Below are positions 21,054-36,000 of a DNA stretch of 64,000 bases, piece by piece; position 1 is the first letter of the stretch; each line of letters begins with the position of its first letter. Source of the DNA: Psococerastis gibbosa (taxonomy: Eukaryota; Arthropoda; Insecta; Psocodea; Psocidae); NCBI GenBank assembly GCA_963971405.1, contig OZ020488.1, positions 28,539,089 through 28,603,088 of the forward strand. Direction: 5' to 3'. The translations under genes and the position numbers were made by a program. Below the pieces are notes generated by a model. It ran no database searches and was not told the DNA's origin. It saw only the letters and a program-made list of their open reading frames with translations.

Positions 21054-24000
21054 ATGTACGGGTTACGTGAGGGTACAATATTGGTAATTTTGGCGCTGCT
21101 GGCAGTTTTTGGTAAGTCATACATTATTATTTGGATAAAATTGTGTGTGTAAGTAAATTATAGCCTATTCCACATCCAATATCAATACCCTACTTTCCGT
21201 GGTTGCCCTATCAAGTCCCATTCAGCCTCATCCAAACTATTCCTTTAGGTTTTCTCGCTGGGGTGGCATCGGAGGCTCCGTCAATCGCCCCTGGGGGCTG
21301 GGATTCCTAGTCTGGGAAGTGATGGCAGCTTACTCAGTTTCGAATACCAAATGTCGCCTCTCGAAAAAGAACTGGAAGGAATATAGGTCTAAGTCTGCCT
21401 TTCATGAAGGCATTATGATTAATGACCCCATCTTGTTATAGTAGACTATAACGTTTTATCACTGAAGACGGAAATAAAAATGGCCCTAATACCAAAAACC
21501 CCTATTATATTTAAGAAGAATCGTCAAGTACCTATTTGCAACACATAAACGACAGCTGTGAGCCACGTGGCCTAACTTATGAAGTTAGTTTTCATCCCTA
21601 TATTTTTCCATTATTTTTTCTTCGTGCGTTCAGACTTCGTACCTATTTCGCTTATTTAAATTACCGTCTTTCGGTTACCTCAAAGCCTCTCATAGTCTCA
21701 TGTATAGTACATATTGTATATGCGTAGGTCCTTTTTGTTACAAAGTTAGGTAGCCTATGTCCACCAACATAATAAACCTCAATTTTCCTCTTTCAGGAAC
21801 TCACACACAAATGGCAGCTCCAGGTAAGTCTTCATATGAATTTCATTTAAATACGAGTAACTTTAAATTGCATAAAAACATTTTTCACGTACAAATTGTC
21901 AGCTCAAGATAAATTCAACTCATTTGGAATCAGGTTACAACTGCGCTGATTTTCGTGGGTAAATGCCTATACGAGTTGTGGTTTAGGTAATAGATTCAAC
22001 CCTTTTTAACTTCAAATCGTTCATGGCTTTTGTTATATCAACAACAAAAAACATGTATACAATTTCAAAGCCTATTCCGTGCCCTCTCCGATATGGTTGT
22101 AATTGGTACCGCCGTGCCGGTACCTCAACGTGCTTTTTAAATATTATTTTTTAATGTTATTTTTGTAAAATTATTATTTTTTAGCCAGGTCCCCATATTG
22201 ATTGTATATTGCATCCCCATTACGATCGATATGTGGCGCCTATGTGCAATCTGATAAGAGTGAGGCCCAAGGTTGTTGTAGGCCTGGTAGAGGCCAACGG
22301 TAATGATTGAGTGCAACAGAAAGAAATTATTACCGGGAATGCATGACACGTCCATGGTCCGGGTAGCGGGACTGCTATACGACACGCGGATTTAACGGGT
22401 GTCTTCGCTAACTCGTCCAGTCTTTTTCAGAACTGTCATATTAAATTAAAAAGATAATGTTCTATGGTTTCCAAAAGAAAATTATAATTCATTTCACTCA
22501 GCTATAAGACTACATTATTATAAGCGTATTATTAGAGAGCTGGAGATGAACAAACACAAGATTTCTGCGCTCCTGAGTCCATCGTCAAGTCACGATCGTG
22601 TTATTAGGCGCTTATTCCACCTACGTCAATACCACATTTACTATTGACTATTGATGTAGGTGGAATATGCGCCTTAACCGGTTGACCACTACTTCTACGA
22701 GCGGATATTAATGTTAAAGGAAAGATATAGGATGTTTTTCAATGCTGCAAAAAGCATGGCCGTACCCAGGAAATCTGAAGGGGGCGGCGGTTCAGTCGAT
22801 AGTACAATGCAATGAAGTAATATAATAGACTATATATTCAGCGTCCAAGTATAAGTAGGCTAACTTGTACACATGCTAAACTCTGCAAATAGAGGAGGGG
22901 TTTCACCCGGGAATTTTCTTAAATAAAAGATAGTGGGGTTTTATGTAATTTGATAACAGTAAGGTTTAAATTTTAGCGACATATTTCACATAAATGCTGC
23001 AGCCAAAGGGGCCCGGGGAAAATGTTTGAAAAATATGCCCAAAATGACTGGTTTTTTGAGTTTTACACCCCATGGGGGGTTCAAGCCGGCTGACCCCCCC
23101 TTGGCAAAGTGAACTATTATGATAAGAAAATCCGACACCCCGACAAAGCGTTCTTTGTAGAAAGTCAAATTTATATGAAATATAATACATATTGAACATG
23201 AGAGTAAAAGTAGAAGAAATACTACTCTACATTTTGACACGTAGCATGAAGACGGCGCTAACCGTCTGGCCACAGTTTTTGAAGCCGTGGACCTAACCTT
23301 ACATTTCATTTACGCCTTCGAAGACTGACCAACCGGTGTTAAGTTAGGTATCACAATTTAGAGGAGCATTTCCACTTCTACTCTCATTTATGGCTCTATG
23401 ATCGATATTCAAGATAAATTCGTCTTTGTTAAAAAAACGGGTGGTAGGCGTGTCCGATTTTCTTCGAAAATTATAACAGAATCTGCAGCCTGCTCGAGGC
23501 GATTATAATACCGGGGTTAAATAAATACCCTAGGATTACAACTGTAAACAAACAAATTTGAATAGCACTTTCCATTACAAAATTATCTTGTTTACATTTT
23601 CAATAGCAGGTGATTAAATAAATACCAGTATTACAATCGCCTCGATCAGACTGCAGATCGTGAATGCAGTGCAGGTTTATCATAATTATTATGTAAAAGC
23701 ATTAAGGTGATAAGATGTCCCTTCTAAACCCGCGCCTATGAGCTACTCGGCTCCATGGCGGGTGTGCGTACGCTAAAGGCTACTACGTCACGGGCCGTCT
23801 CAGTCCCTGTTGAAACCATGACCAGAGCAGATCGAGTTTCGAGAGGCAGTGTTTACGTGTTAGGACTCAAATACTAAACATGCCAACATGGTACTCTCCC
23901 TCCTTTTGTTTGCCCTATGCTGGCTCCCCAACCTTCATCCCTGGTGCTACGCCTTTGTCCTCTTTTCTTCCTCAGCAGCTGCGACCAATGTCCGCCTTTT

Positions 24001-27000
24001 CGAGCTCGGATCCTCGAAGGGATACCATTATACGACCACGGTGCAGCTCAGTGATGCAAGTCTAGAAGGAAAAATTGTGGGATACCGGGTGATTGGCCAT
24101 GTTGGGGTGTCAGTCGTCTGGGAATCTGGCGTCGACAAACTTCTCCAAATTGAAGTAAGTGCTTATTATTGTAAGGGTTCAGCAGCCTGATCGAGGCGAT
24201 TATAATACCGGTATTTATTTAATCCCCTGGTATAAAAAATGTAACCAAGATAATTTTATAATGGAAAGTGCTATTCAAAATTTGTTTGTTAACAGCAGCC
24301 AGGGCACGTAGCCAGGGAGGGGGCTGAAGCCCTCCCCCCCCCCCCCCGAATTGTAAAAAAAAGGAGATTATTATTATAAATGAGTGAAATTAGTTTTTTG
24401 CATATATTACTATTAGTATTATGGAGCTGATTTAATTATAAAAGTAATTTTTACATTCAATATTCTGTGTTTGGAAGATATCACACTTTTTTATCCTTTG
24501 TTCAGTTTGATGTTTCACCTGTAATTTTTTTCTCCCTCTAAAAACACTCAAACTGTGTTTTTGCATGTAAATTCAAAAATTTCCGGGGGGTGGGGGCGGC
24601 GGACCCGCCGTTTTACTGGGGGTATTCTATACCCCCCCCCCCGACCCCCTGGTAGTTAGCCTCCCCCCCCCCCCCCGAAATAAAATCCTGGCTACGTGCT
24701 TGCAGCAGCCTGATCGAGGCGATTATAATACCGGTATTTTTTTAATCCCCTGGTAGTAAAAATGTAAACAAGATAATTGTGTAATGGAAAGTGCTATTCA
24801 AAATTTGTTTGTTTACAGTTATAATCCTAGGGTATTTATTTAACCCCGGTATTATAATCGCCTCGATCAGGCTGCAGGTTCTCAACTCTCTTTCGTTACC
24901 CTAGGGCCTGTGCATAGGCTTAGGTATATCTTTACGCATTCTTAACTTCTGGATGTGTTCTGTATTACATCATTTTTTTTCTATCTTTGGTACTGGTCTG
25001 AGATGCTATAGATATTTTGGTTGATTAGCCAAGCTTTTCTATAAATCTTATACAGGCCTTAAATCTCAGTCATATTTGTTGAAATGTCAAAAAAAAGTAT
25101 TCGAAAACCTATCATATGCATATGTAGGCCATTGTATAAGCCATGACTGCAGTTATAGGCTATCATTAGGCTAAAAAAAAATAACAAATGCATATGTTAC
25201 GGGAAAGATTGGAATAATATTCTTATTAGGATCGGCTACCTGTACCAAGGACCCCAACGATGAAAAGAACCTGAAAGGCTCGATGTTAACTACCTGAGAA
25301 TACCAATTATTATCCTTCATAATAATCCAATAAGAAAAAAACTGCGGCACTTCTTTACATGAGTTTGGATGTGTTTCGTGTCTACTTATGATATAAGCTA
25401 CGATAACTACTCTACCAATTTTTCATTATTTTGGTATCATTTATATTTCCTATTTTTCTCTTTGATTTATTAGTCTATTTTCTCGTGGTATTACTTTCGA
25501 CCTGATATATTATATCTACCTACTGTTCCTGTTCGTCTTTAGATCTTAGCCCCAGCTCTTTTACATTATTCAACTACGTAATATAATCTCATGATTTTTG
25601 TAACTATATAATCTACTTTGTGCTCGTACAATATATGGCAGTTAATGACAGATTTCATTGACATTTTGTGGAGGCCTACCATCTTTCCAAATTATGATAT
25701 TTTCGAGTCAATACCGATTTTAGCGTTATCCTATCCAAATTTAACATTAGGTTATTAAATAATTTTCAAAAAAAGAAATCAGTTTGGCTCCATATAACGA
25801 TTACAGTGATTATTGGGTTCTCTAAATAATAGAGCCGTGTTCCAGATTGTATTAACATTCCATTTGACCTGGAAGCGCAGTGATTATGACGAATCCGGCG
25901 CGTAGAGGAACCGTCACTACTCTCTAGCTCATCCGTGAGTTGAATGGACTGGAGTCTCATTAACTAATAATATTCGGGCTCTCTGCCCTTGAATAAGATT
26001 GTCACCGCACTTAATATTAACTTAGAGGCAAATTTGTTCGGTATTCGAATATTCGAAAACAATGGAATCCTATTATTATTAATTATTTTCGCTGAATTAG
26101 GTCTATGAGGCCATTGAAAAACACGAACAAGTGCCATGGCGTACATAGTATGCTATAGTGCATTTGCACACAGCATAATTTTTAAATTCAGTTAATTGGC
26201 ATTCCCAGGTACAAATAAGTGACCTCGCGAAGCTAACTACTTCGAGCAGACAGCAAGAAAAAGGTGTAGCTGCCCCCCCCCCAAAAAAAAAAATGGGCTG
26301 GATCCGTCCCTGGTGCGAGGCGTAAGTTGTATGTCGGACGAAAGTTTTAAAAAAAAAGCGCGAAATAGTGGGGTTTCGTGAATTATGACCGCAGAATGTT
26401 TTGAAAAAAATAGGCCCGAAACAGTGGGGTTTTACGCATTTTGACAGCAGTAACGTTTAGATTTTGCAGACGAAGACGTATTAACAAAAGTGGAAACCGA
26501 CGGCTCGGGCTCCCCTGGGGGATTAATTGCTTGAAATAAATTGTTTTTTTTTATTGCTTGATACACAACTTTAGGCCAAGTAACCGATTTTACTATACGT
26601 TGGGGGAACCCATTCCCCCCTCCCCCCCCCCTACTACTTAGGAGCAGAGGCACTTCCTTAAAAGAGTCAGAGTTTTGGAAAACGAAGTATTTGAGATGAT
26701 TGTACCTCCGCTCTGCGAATTGGGGACATTCACAAAGTATATGTGCTCTACCGTTTCGTCCTGCTGGCACCATCTGTCCGTTGAGTCTGGTCATGTGATT
26801 GGGATTCTATATATTAATGAACGACTCTGCGTACGGACTTTTTATATGTAAGCTCATACACCCATACTTTTCGAGTATAAAGGCTGCTATAGGCTACCAC
26901 GGGGGCGCCGGGCGGCTTTCAATTTTTATGAAATGAAATGAAAAACGTCTTTGTATTATAGGCGAGCTTTAGCCCCGAGGGGCTACTCTACCAGCTAACC

Positions 27001-30000
27001 TGTTTAAACTTTAATTTATTTTTCACATTAATATCATAACATTTTTCCTGAAAAAAATTAGAAAACGTAGCACGCGCTTTTCTTTGTCAACAGGATGATA
27101 CAGTATACAGTAGATGTAATTCATCGTTCGATCCATATTTCCATTTCAAGGCAATACGGTTCAAAGCTTTTTTGTAAAGTGTGAAATTTTAATTGTATTT
27201 CTTTACCAAATGAAGTCAAACAAATTTTTCATTTTATTGCTGCACCAGTTTCTATGCTATGGCTATATACCTACTTTTTAGGTACGGTACCATTAGGTGC
27301 TCTGTGCTCATATCAGTTCTAGGCCTAAGTTAACGGAATTAATTAATTTAATGTAACAGTTAAATGTACACTGATCGACTGTATACCAAGACATGAGCCG
27401 GCTTCTTATATCAAATGAACCAGGAAATGGTTTTTGCTAGGCTATAATACGACAAACCTTATCTCTGAAGTTGGTGATCATCTGGTGATAATATTCGTAG
27501 GTTATCTCTTCCTAAGGAATTAATTAACATGCGCACACCTACCTAGCTTGATCATTGTGGTTGAGTACAGTTTACGGATTACAAATGTGTCCGAAATACG
27601 CGCCTCGAAAGTTAAGTGGTATGATCCAAGCTGATGACATGACACCATGGCTATTAAAGGATCATTGAGCTTAATTCGTATTTTGCCGCATCGATTCATC
27701 CTATCCCAAAGCATGATTAATCTTCGTTCCGATATCAATTTTTGGAATCATCCTGTTATAATGTTTCGATGGCTGTTGATATAAAATAGATCAAGTGAAA
27801 TAATGGGACTAAAGAACAATAGCTGGTCAGACTGGTGCGGTGGCACGGCTGATAGGCCATACATGGCTAATTATGTACCTATGAGCTTGATGTTTCAAAC
27901 ATACTATTGCATGGTAAAGTTGTGTAGAACAAAACCAACACTGGTTGCACCGAAAATAATCTGCACGCCAGATCGCTGTCGCTTCCGTCCTGCTGCAACA
28001 ATTGCCTTTTGTTTGCAGTTGTCATCATTGAAGCTGCTGATTAAATCACGGAAAAACAAGGACAATGAGGCTTTCGACGTCCACAAGTCGCAGCTTGAGA
28101 AATTTAATAACAGTCCGTTTCTGGTCCATTGGAAGCACGGAACGATATCCAATGTCTTCATTGATGGGAAGGAAGACAATTCCCTTAAGAATCTGAAGAA
28201 GGGACTAGCAAGTCTATTTCAGGTAGATAAACGTAAATGTTTAAGCATGAAGAATGCTTTGTAGACAGACATGGCATTACAGGCATTCAATTGAATATTG
28301 AGTATTCTCGAAAATAATTGACCACGGATTTCTGACACAGTTTGATGTGGTTCTGCAATGAATTAGGGCATAATTTATCCATAATTTCTTCAAAAAATAA
28401 ATCTATTGAAAGGTTCCTCAAAAATTATTTGTTTAGTCATTTTTAATTGTAATTGAGTCTTTTTCTGTTTTTTTTTTTTTTTGTCCTCAGTACCAAACTA
28501 TCAAGGGGCAAGCTGCCTATTGGGTTTTTACATTAAAAACAATGTACCGTATATATGAATTTGAAAGAAAAAAATCGTTGGAGCAATTTTTGAGGAAAAA
28601 ACAATTAGCCGTTTTTTTGGAGTTCCAGGAAGGTGAAATCCCCAAAATTAAAAAAAAATCCGAGATATTATTTTTGTGAGCCTACATGCCAAATTTTATC
28701 AAATTCCAATTCCACACAGTTCGTAAAAACCACTTTTTTTCTCTGTTCCTGGGATAAAGTGTTAAATCCGTTGAAATCGAACATTTCGTCCAAAGACAAG
28801 AGACAAAGCTTTCTAGCTGACTTAGCTAGACTAACGTATAGCCTGCATTGGAATGGAAAGCAAACACTTTATTTTTTCAGTTCCAAATTATAGACGCCAG
28901 ACTTCAGGAATCGGACTCTTCTGGAACATGCCTTGTTGCATACCACACCATCGATCCATACACTATTCTCAAGACCAAAAGCGACTGTGTAGCGCCCACA
29001 GGAGTTCCCTTTATTAGACAGCCCAACTTTGTTTTGAGCGCAAATGTCACCTCAAGTCGTTCCGTGGTGTACTCATTGTCTCGAGAGCAAACTTGGCTCG
29101 AGTCGATAAGATCTACCGAGGTTCATTCGATCAGTGTAGTCCTCAAGCCTGACGCTGGCAGTAGTGTGACATCTACCCAAGAACTAGTTCCTTCAGGTGA
29201 GTTCGTAACAATTATTAGGCGCGAAACAAATAAACTTCCTGTAAGAAATACGGTTTGAAATTTCTTCCTTCTCATGAATGTGTATTGTATGTATACGTAA
29301 CATAGATCTAGTCCATATATAGGTATTGGAATATCGTTTTCATTTCTTTCAATTCCTGGTCTTGGTTCAGTGTTTAGCGGAGTATATTATGAATGACTTG
29401 ACACATAACCTCTACTATCAGAGAATTGTTTGTAATATTTAGTGCCCGTGAATTTCATAGAATATTAAAGTCATTTGAGACTATAGAGTTGTCCATATTA
29501 TGATGGGGACGTGATTGAAATGTTGCGTTCTGACAGAGTCGTGGTTTGTTTTTAATGTGGCCGCAATTTGCAAAGTATAATTCAATTCTTAGGTATTCAT
29601 CCAAAATCAGGTCATTTTCAAATAGCATGACACTTTTCTTATTTACCTGTTTCAGTTACACTTCATTTTTATTACAGACAAAACCGTCAGAGTGAGATCA
29701 TTAAAATCTGCAGACATTTCGTCTGCTGTTAAAGAGTTCGACAAAACGTACAAAACGCAGGTTGCGGTTGGAAAGCTCAATTCCGATGTTAGCCGTCAGT
29801 CTTGTTCTAAAGATGAGTGTCCGTCACTGCCTACGCTAGTGAAGGAGAACCGTGACCACCTGCTGGATAGTCTCCTTGGGACATCTAAGTCTGCGACTGC
29901 CTTTATCAAATTGCTCTCTGCCGGGAGAACTGCGACCAAAGATGAACTAACCAAAGCATTTAAAGGAACCAAAAATAAAGACATTAAGTGAGTACGACTT

Positions 30001-33000
30001 CACCGCTTGGTACCTATCTATCTCTAATAATCTTCTTTAGGCGGGGATTCCACCGACCGGCTAGGGCTAAATACAAAAACGGTGACGTGGTAGCAGACAT
30101 TCAAGACTTAGGCGGGGTGTCCACCGACCTCGCATTGTAAAATGCAAATGACATTGACGGAAATGTTTGTTTTACTCTATGCCATAGTTAAAATTGATCA
30201 ATGATCATAGAGTAAAATCACAAACAAACTAACTAAAATTAAAAAATGGCGTCATGGGATATGTTAATTACAAACATTTTAATAGATTTCTATAAAAAGA
30301 AAACAAACATTTCCGTCAATGTCATTTGCATTCTGCAATCCGAGGTCGGTGGAAACCCTGCCTAAGTCTTGAATGTCTGCTACCACGTCACCGTTTTTGT
30401 ATTTAGCCCTAGCCGGTCGGTGGAATCCCCGCCTTATCTACCTGGTTCTGGTTATCTACACCTTCGGGGTGTCAAGGGACTCCCAATTCATACCTAATAC
30501 TTTAATACAACCTCTGTCGTTCTAATACAAGTTTATGGAGCTTATCTATGCCAGGTATACAACTACTTTCTGATACATAAAACAATTATGCTAAATAGTA
30601 GCACGTCATTAAACTGTATTTCATTAGATTGCAGCTGTGTGATTTAGCCGGAGCTATTCACACGGATGATGCCCATCAAGTAATGAAGAAGGTGATCAAT
30701 TTTAAGTCTGAGGAGGATGCAGATTACGTTGAGAGATATTTATGGGCGCTCTCGGCGGGCTCTCATCCAAAAGTAGACATTATTAAAGGTAAGCCTTTAA
30801 CTTTTGCTTCAGGATTACGACTTGGGTGGCAAGGTGGTAGTGTGCTTGTACTTGTGCTAGTCTCTACACACCTTGCGATCGACACGAGTACCTATTAGGT
30901 TACTTAATGAGGCGAATGCAGAGTTTAATCAGATACATTCATTAAATAAAAGAAAGAAAAACATAATAGTGTTCCTTCAGTTCAGTTTCTTCCTCCCCCC
31001 AATTTTCTGACCCTCTTTAAGCTACACGAATGTAGATGTAGGCTATTAGGCGCTGATTCCACCAACGTCTATAGTGATATTAAATGTTTTTTGACGTGGT
31101 AGCAGACATTTTTTGTGTGGCTAAAACTGTCTAAAAATGTCTGCTACCACGTCAAAAAACATTTAATATCACTATTGACGTTGGTGGAATCAGCGCCTAA
31201 GTAAATTAAGCACAGTCGTTTGCATAATATTTTAAATTAACTTGAATACATTCGTTTCAGATATTTATAAATTAATAAAACAGCCGAGTGGGCAAACAAA
31301 AGTTTCTGAAACCATCGTTCTTACTCTCGCGTCACTCGTCCGAAAATTTCGCTCAATCCCTGGCAATCAGGAACATATCATAATTGATGACGTCACCAAT
31401 GCAATAACCAGTGATCTCGAAGAATGCAAAGAGGAAGAATGCAAACACCGAAATCTGAGAGCCCTCCGGAATCTGTTGTGTCCTAAAACAATTCCTATTT
31501 TAATACACCATGCACTGAATGACAAAACAACCTCCAGTGTTGAAGCAATGAAAACTATACGAAGTTTTAAGCCAGAATTTTGGAACGATGACGTGACTGA
31601 TGCCGCTCAGAGAATTTACTACCAGGCAGGCCGGCGTTTTGACTCGAGTGCTCGAACTCTGGCCATTGACATTCTTCTGGAATCAAATCCTCGTCAAGAG
31701 GTTCTAGATGAATTGGTTGCTTCTCTGCTCGAACGAGACCATATGTTTGAAGTGAAACAATACTTGGCCCAAAGAATTGGACAGTTGTCGCAAGAAAGCG
31801 AAGGTTTCTCTGCCAGAGTGCAATCTGTTATGAATAACCTTCGCTTGGCCTTCAATAACTACGATATGCAAGCACGTAGAGGTCTCACCACTGCTTTTAC
31901 TCGAACATTTGCTAGAAGCTCCTTCTGGAATGGAAGTCTGGTCAATATTCAAGAAGTATCTGGCGGACTGTTGAAACGAGGAATAGTGGATGTCGTGCTG
32001 TCTACACAAGAAAATTCGACCAGCCTTTTTACTGTGAGTTCCTGTATGTTACTAGCTGAGCATCTGCAGGCATAGCACCAACGAAAAATAACTTATCCGG
32101 GAATAAGTGTAAATTATCCTAAATAAGTCCCAATGAATGTAAATTTACTTACGGGAACTAAACATTAAAACAGAAATTGTTTGTCAACAGAGATTAATTG
32201 CGGTTCATTGTTGCATATGCTAGGCGTAGGCGAACATTTCAGGGCTCTATTGGGCCCAAGATCACAAAACTCGTCTGTTTTGGAACGAGTTTCTTTAATT
32301 TTTTAAGTAGTAGAAATGTTTCCTAGGGTGAGTTTTTCTTTTCCGTTAGTGGTGTGCCTGCTGAACTGCTAATAATATTTTTTCAGGTTTTTTTTTCTGC
32401 TTTGAAAGTAGCGTGATTTTAAGTTTCATCAGTGGGGCCTAACATGCCGTTTAATATAAGTTAACCTGGAGCTAAAAATGTAAGCAAGACAGTTTTAGAA
32501 TGCTAAGTGCTACTCTGAAATTGTTCTGTTTACATATGTTCCCCAGATTAAGTTATTACTATAAATATGAACATAATTAATTTCTATGGTTATTACTATG
32601 CGGCATAGTAGCCCAGCAGATTAAGAAATGAAACTGAAAAATAATAAGGGATGACCGAACTTCAAATAGTACTCTAATTAAATTCCAAAGAAAATTGGGT
32701 AGGCCTGTCTTGGGATACTGAAATACCAGTTAGCAAACTAGCCATTACTAGAAAAAATTCAAAATTTGGTTAAGCTATATTAAGCCTATTGTGCCAGTTA
32801 GTATTAACTTATTCTTGGGGTTAAAATTGCCCGATACACTCGATTGCTTTATTTTGGTTGGGGTGATGTCGGGAATGTGAGGGAATTTGGATGAAACTTC
32901 AAAAAAAATAGTCGCTTACGTTCTAGCCTGGCTTTCACACGAGAAGTCACTCACTTGTTACATTTTGTAAAGTAAAGTAGACAGATCTTTCTTGTTGAGT

Positions 33001-36000
33001 GAAATTAAAATTTATAGCTAGGTGGTTCAGTAGCAGAACAGAAAATGTTTTATTATAATATGTACAATTTCCAACTGTTGTTTTTAGATGGGTCTTTTTG
33101 CGGGAGGCCTTGGAGGCTTCATCTCGTCGTCAAATGAGAAGCCACATCAAGACTCCAACGAGGAAGACGTGGAGGAGGAAGTAGCTACAGCTGGAATGGA
33201 GCTGTCTGTTATGGGATCTAAGATAAGGCCGTTTGTCTTCTTCTCGGGTCAGGGCGAACTTATGGGACATGTCTGGTCGGGGACTGCTTCGGAAAAAACT
33301 CCCGCTTTTCAGGTAGGTGAACTATATACTGATGCACTGGTTGTTCACGTCAGATTGACTCTCTATTTTAAAGGAACGTTGCAGCCGATAAATTGGGTAA
33401 AAAGATTAAACTGTGTTAGGTATATACATATTTGAGTGCAAAATACAATACATTGTCCATAACGCCAGGACAGGTTAGGACATGTAGACTAGTGGCATGG
33501 ACTCCAACTTTCAGCCAAAAGGTTGTTGGTTCAAGTCCCACACCGGTTACATTGCCATGCTTCGGAGGGAATGTCGAACTTTACTAGTTGAGTGTATGAA
33601 GGCTTGATAGCCCTGACTCCGCTAGTTGGGCACGAATGTTTTCGGTATTACTATAGAACTTATTGTGCTTTATAGTCTTATTTTGTGGCCTATTGTATTT
33701 TTTGTTTTCAAATACAGTTTATATTTCACACTGTTACATATTTTGACCTAATAATAAAGCTTATTTCAAGATAAGCTACCCAAGTCAATTATGATTTACA
33801 GGAGTAAATTCGATATCGATAATAAGAATGTTAGAAAGAATATAGGCTAATAGTTGCTTAAACCTGGTTGCTAGTACAGTAGGCTATAAAATGGAAATGT
33901 GTATCGACGGCATATAAAAGGGTTCGGCTGAGGGCACATAGGGAATCCACCTTCTCAAGTTCTGCCTTGTGAAATTTGATGCATTGTCAGGACCTGTAGA
34001 CTAGTGGTAAAGACTCAGACTTTCACTCGAACGGTTGTTGGTTCGAGTCCCACACTGGCTACATTTTCTGGCCATGCTTCGGAGGGCATGTAAAGCAGGC
34101 GGTCCCGGGCCTTCCAAGTTGAGTGTAAGAGAGGGCTTTATAGCCCTAACTCTGCTAGGTTGGCTTAGTAATAGAACATAACAAGTTATTATTTATTTAT
34201 GCATAGCCCTAACTCTGCTAGGTTGGCTTAGTAATAGAACAAAACAAGTCATTATTTATTTATTTATTTATTTATGCATACTGTCGATGAAAGTTAATGT
34301 CAAGCGTCTGAATATTGATCTACTAGCCAACAGCACTAATATACTTCAATTTTCCATAATCATTTAGTCTTACATATGTTGTCTTCGATTTTTTATAGGC
34401 ATTCGTAGTTACCCACGACCACTTCGAGCATATTATACTTCAGAATGGCCTGGTGGCCCAACTTCAATTACTCGGGGCCGTCTCCTTTGATCTCTCTGGG
34501 CAGATTCAAGTCAGCCTTTGGAATCGCAATGCGCACTCATTAGTCGAGCAGAAGTAAGTATAGTTATCCTCGAACCTAGCTTATTGTATCCTACAAAAAT
34601 AACCAAACGCCCGTTGGCCACTACAAACGAACGATTCAACACGTTTGAGTTGCCGGCGTTTTTTTCTTTTTTTTTCATTGGAGGAATGGTTCTTAACGAT
34701 TTCTGAAACTGTCAGATCAAAACCGACCGCACAAAAGAAATCCATCTTCAGAAATCTTCTGGGTAGCCCATTTGATATAATGAAAAAATAATATTCGTGT
34801 GTACTGGATACTCAATCGTAGCTATTGTATGGCGCCCATTCCATTGACCGGCTAGGGCTATTTCCCAAAACAGTGACGTGGTAGCAGAAATTCAAGACTT
34901 AGGTTGCGTTTCCACTGACCTCGCATTGCAGAATGCAAATGACATTGACGGAAATTAGAATTTTTCTTTTTATAGAAATCTATTAAAATGTTTGTACTTA
35001 ACATATCCCATGACGCCATTTTTTAATTTTTGTTTGTTTGTGATTTTACTGTATGGTCATTGATCAATTTTAACTATGGCATAGAGGAAAATAAACATTT
35101 CCGTCAATTCTGCAATGCGAGGTCGGTGGAAACGCCACCTAAGTCTTGAATGTCTGCTACCACGTCACCGTTTTTGGAAATAGCCCTAGCCGGTCAATGG
35201 AATGGGCACCTATTCATTACACCAAGTTGGAACCTTTTTGTGTTTGCGTACCGGTCACTTATTTTACTAGGACTCATAGTTACGCTTTCAAGTACAATAT
35301 TTTTATGTATAAGCTCCAGAAAAAGACAGTATTTACCTAATGAAGGGGCAATCGAAGAGGGAAAAGCCGTATAAGCGTAAAAATCAAATATCTCATGAAT
35401 ATCAATCGTAGTCGAGTAAGGCGCTTATTCCAACTACGTCAATAGTCAATAGTAAATGTGGTATTGACGTGGTAGCAGACATTTTTAGACTGTCTTTAAT
35501 GTCTGCTACCACGTCAATTCCACATTTACTATTGACTATTGACGTAGGTGGAATATGCGCCAAAAACAAAAATATCAGGACAAACAGAAAGACGTTTTCT
35601 GAACATTTTGATGTGTGTACGTCTAATGATACATGTATGTCTTACGCAAATTGGCCAAAAAACTATAACTATTGGTGTGTTAGTCCCGGGAAAAGAGTTC
35701 AAGAACTGTTGGTGGTAGTGAAGGCGAAATGTAGAGGAGCATTTCTGCTAATTTAATGGCTATTTTTAACGGCTCTACGATCGATACTTCCTTTTAAACT
35801 GTGCCATTTATTTAGCGAGTATTTCACTCTATTTCTAATAAATCTCATAAAACTCAAGATCGTAACTATAAGGTCGGTACTTCCCGTAAGACCTCTAGCG
35901 GTCGAGGTCTACTTAATTAATTTTGTCAACGCTCACCTGATTTTTTTTTTTTTTATATTAAAAAGATTAATCGCATACAAACAATTTAATGAATGTATCC

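Noticed and set aside
27803-28018. Open frame upstream of and in phase with MTTP exon 4
   Set aside because: The sequence before 28019 has no similarity to MTTP, and GTTTGCAG just before 28019 is a good acceptor, so it is intron read-through.
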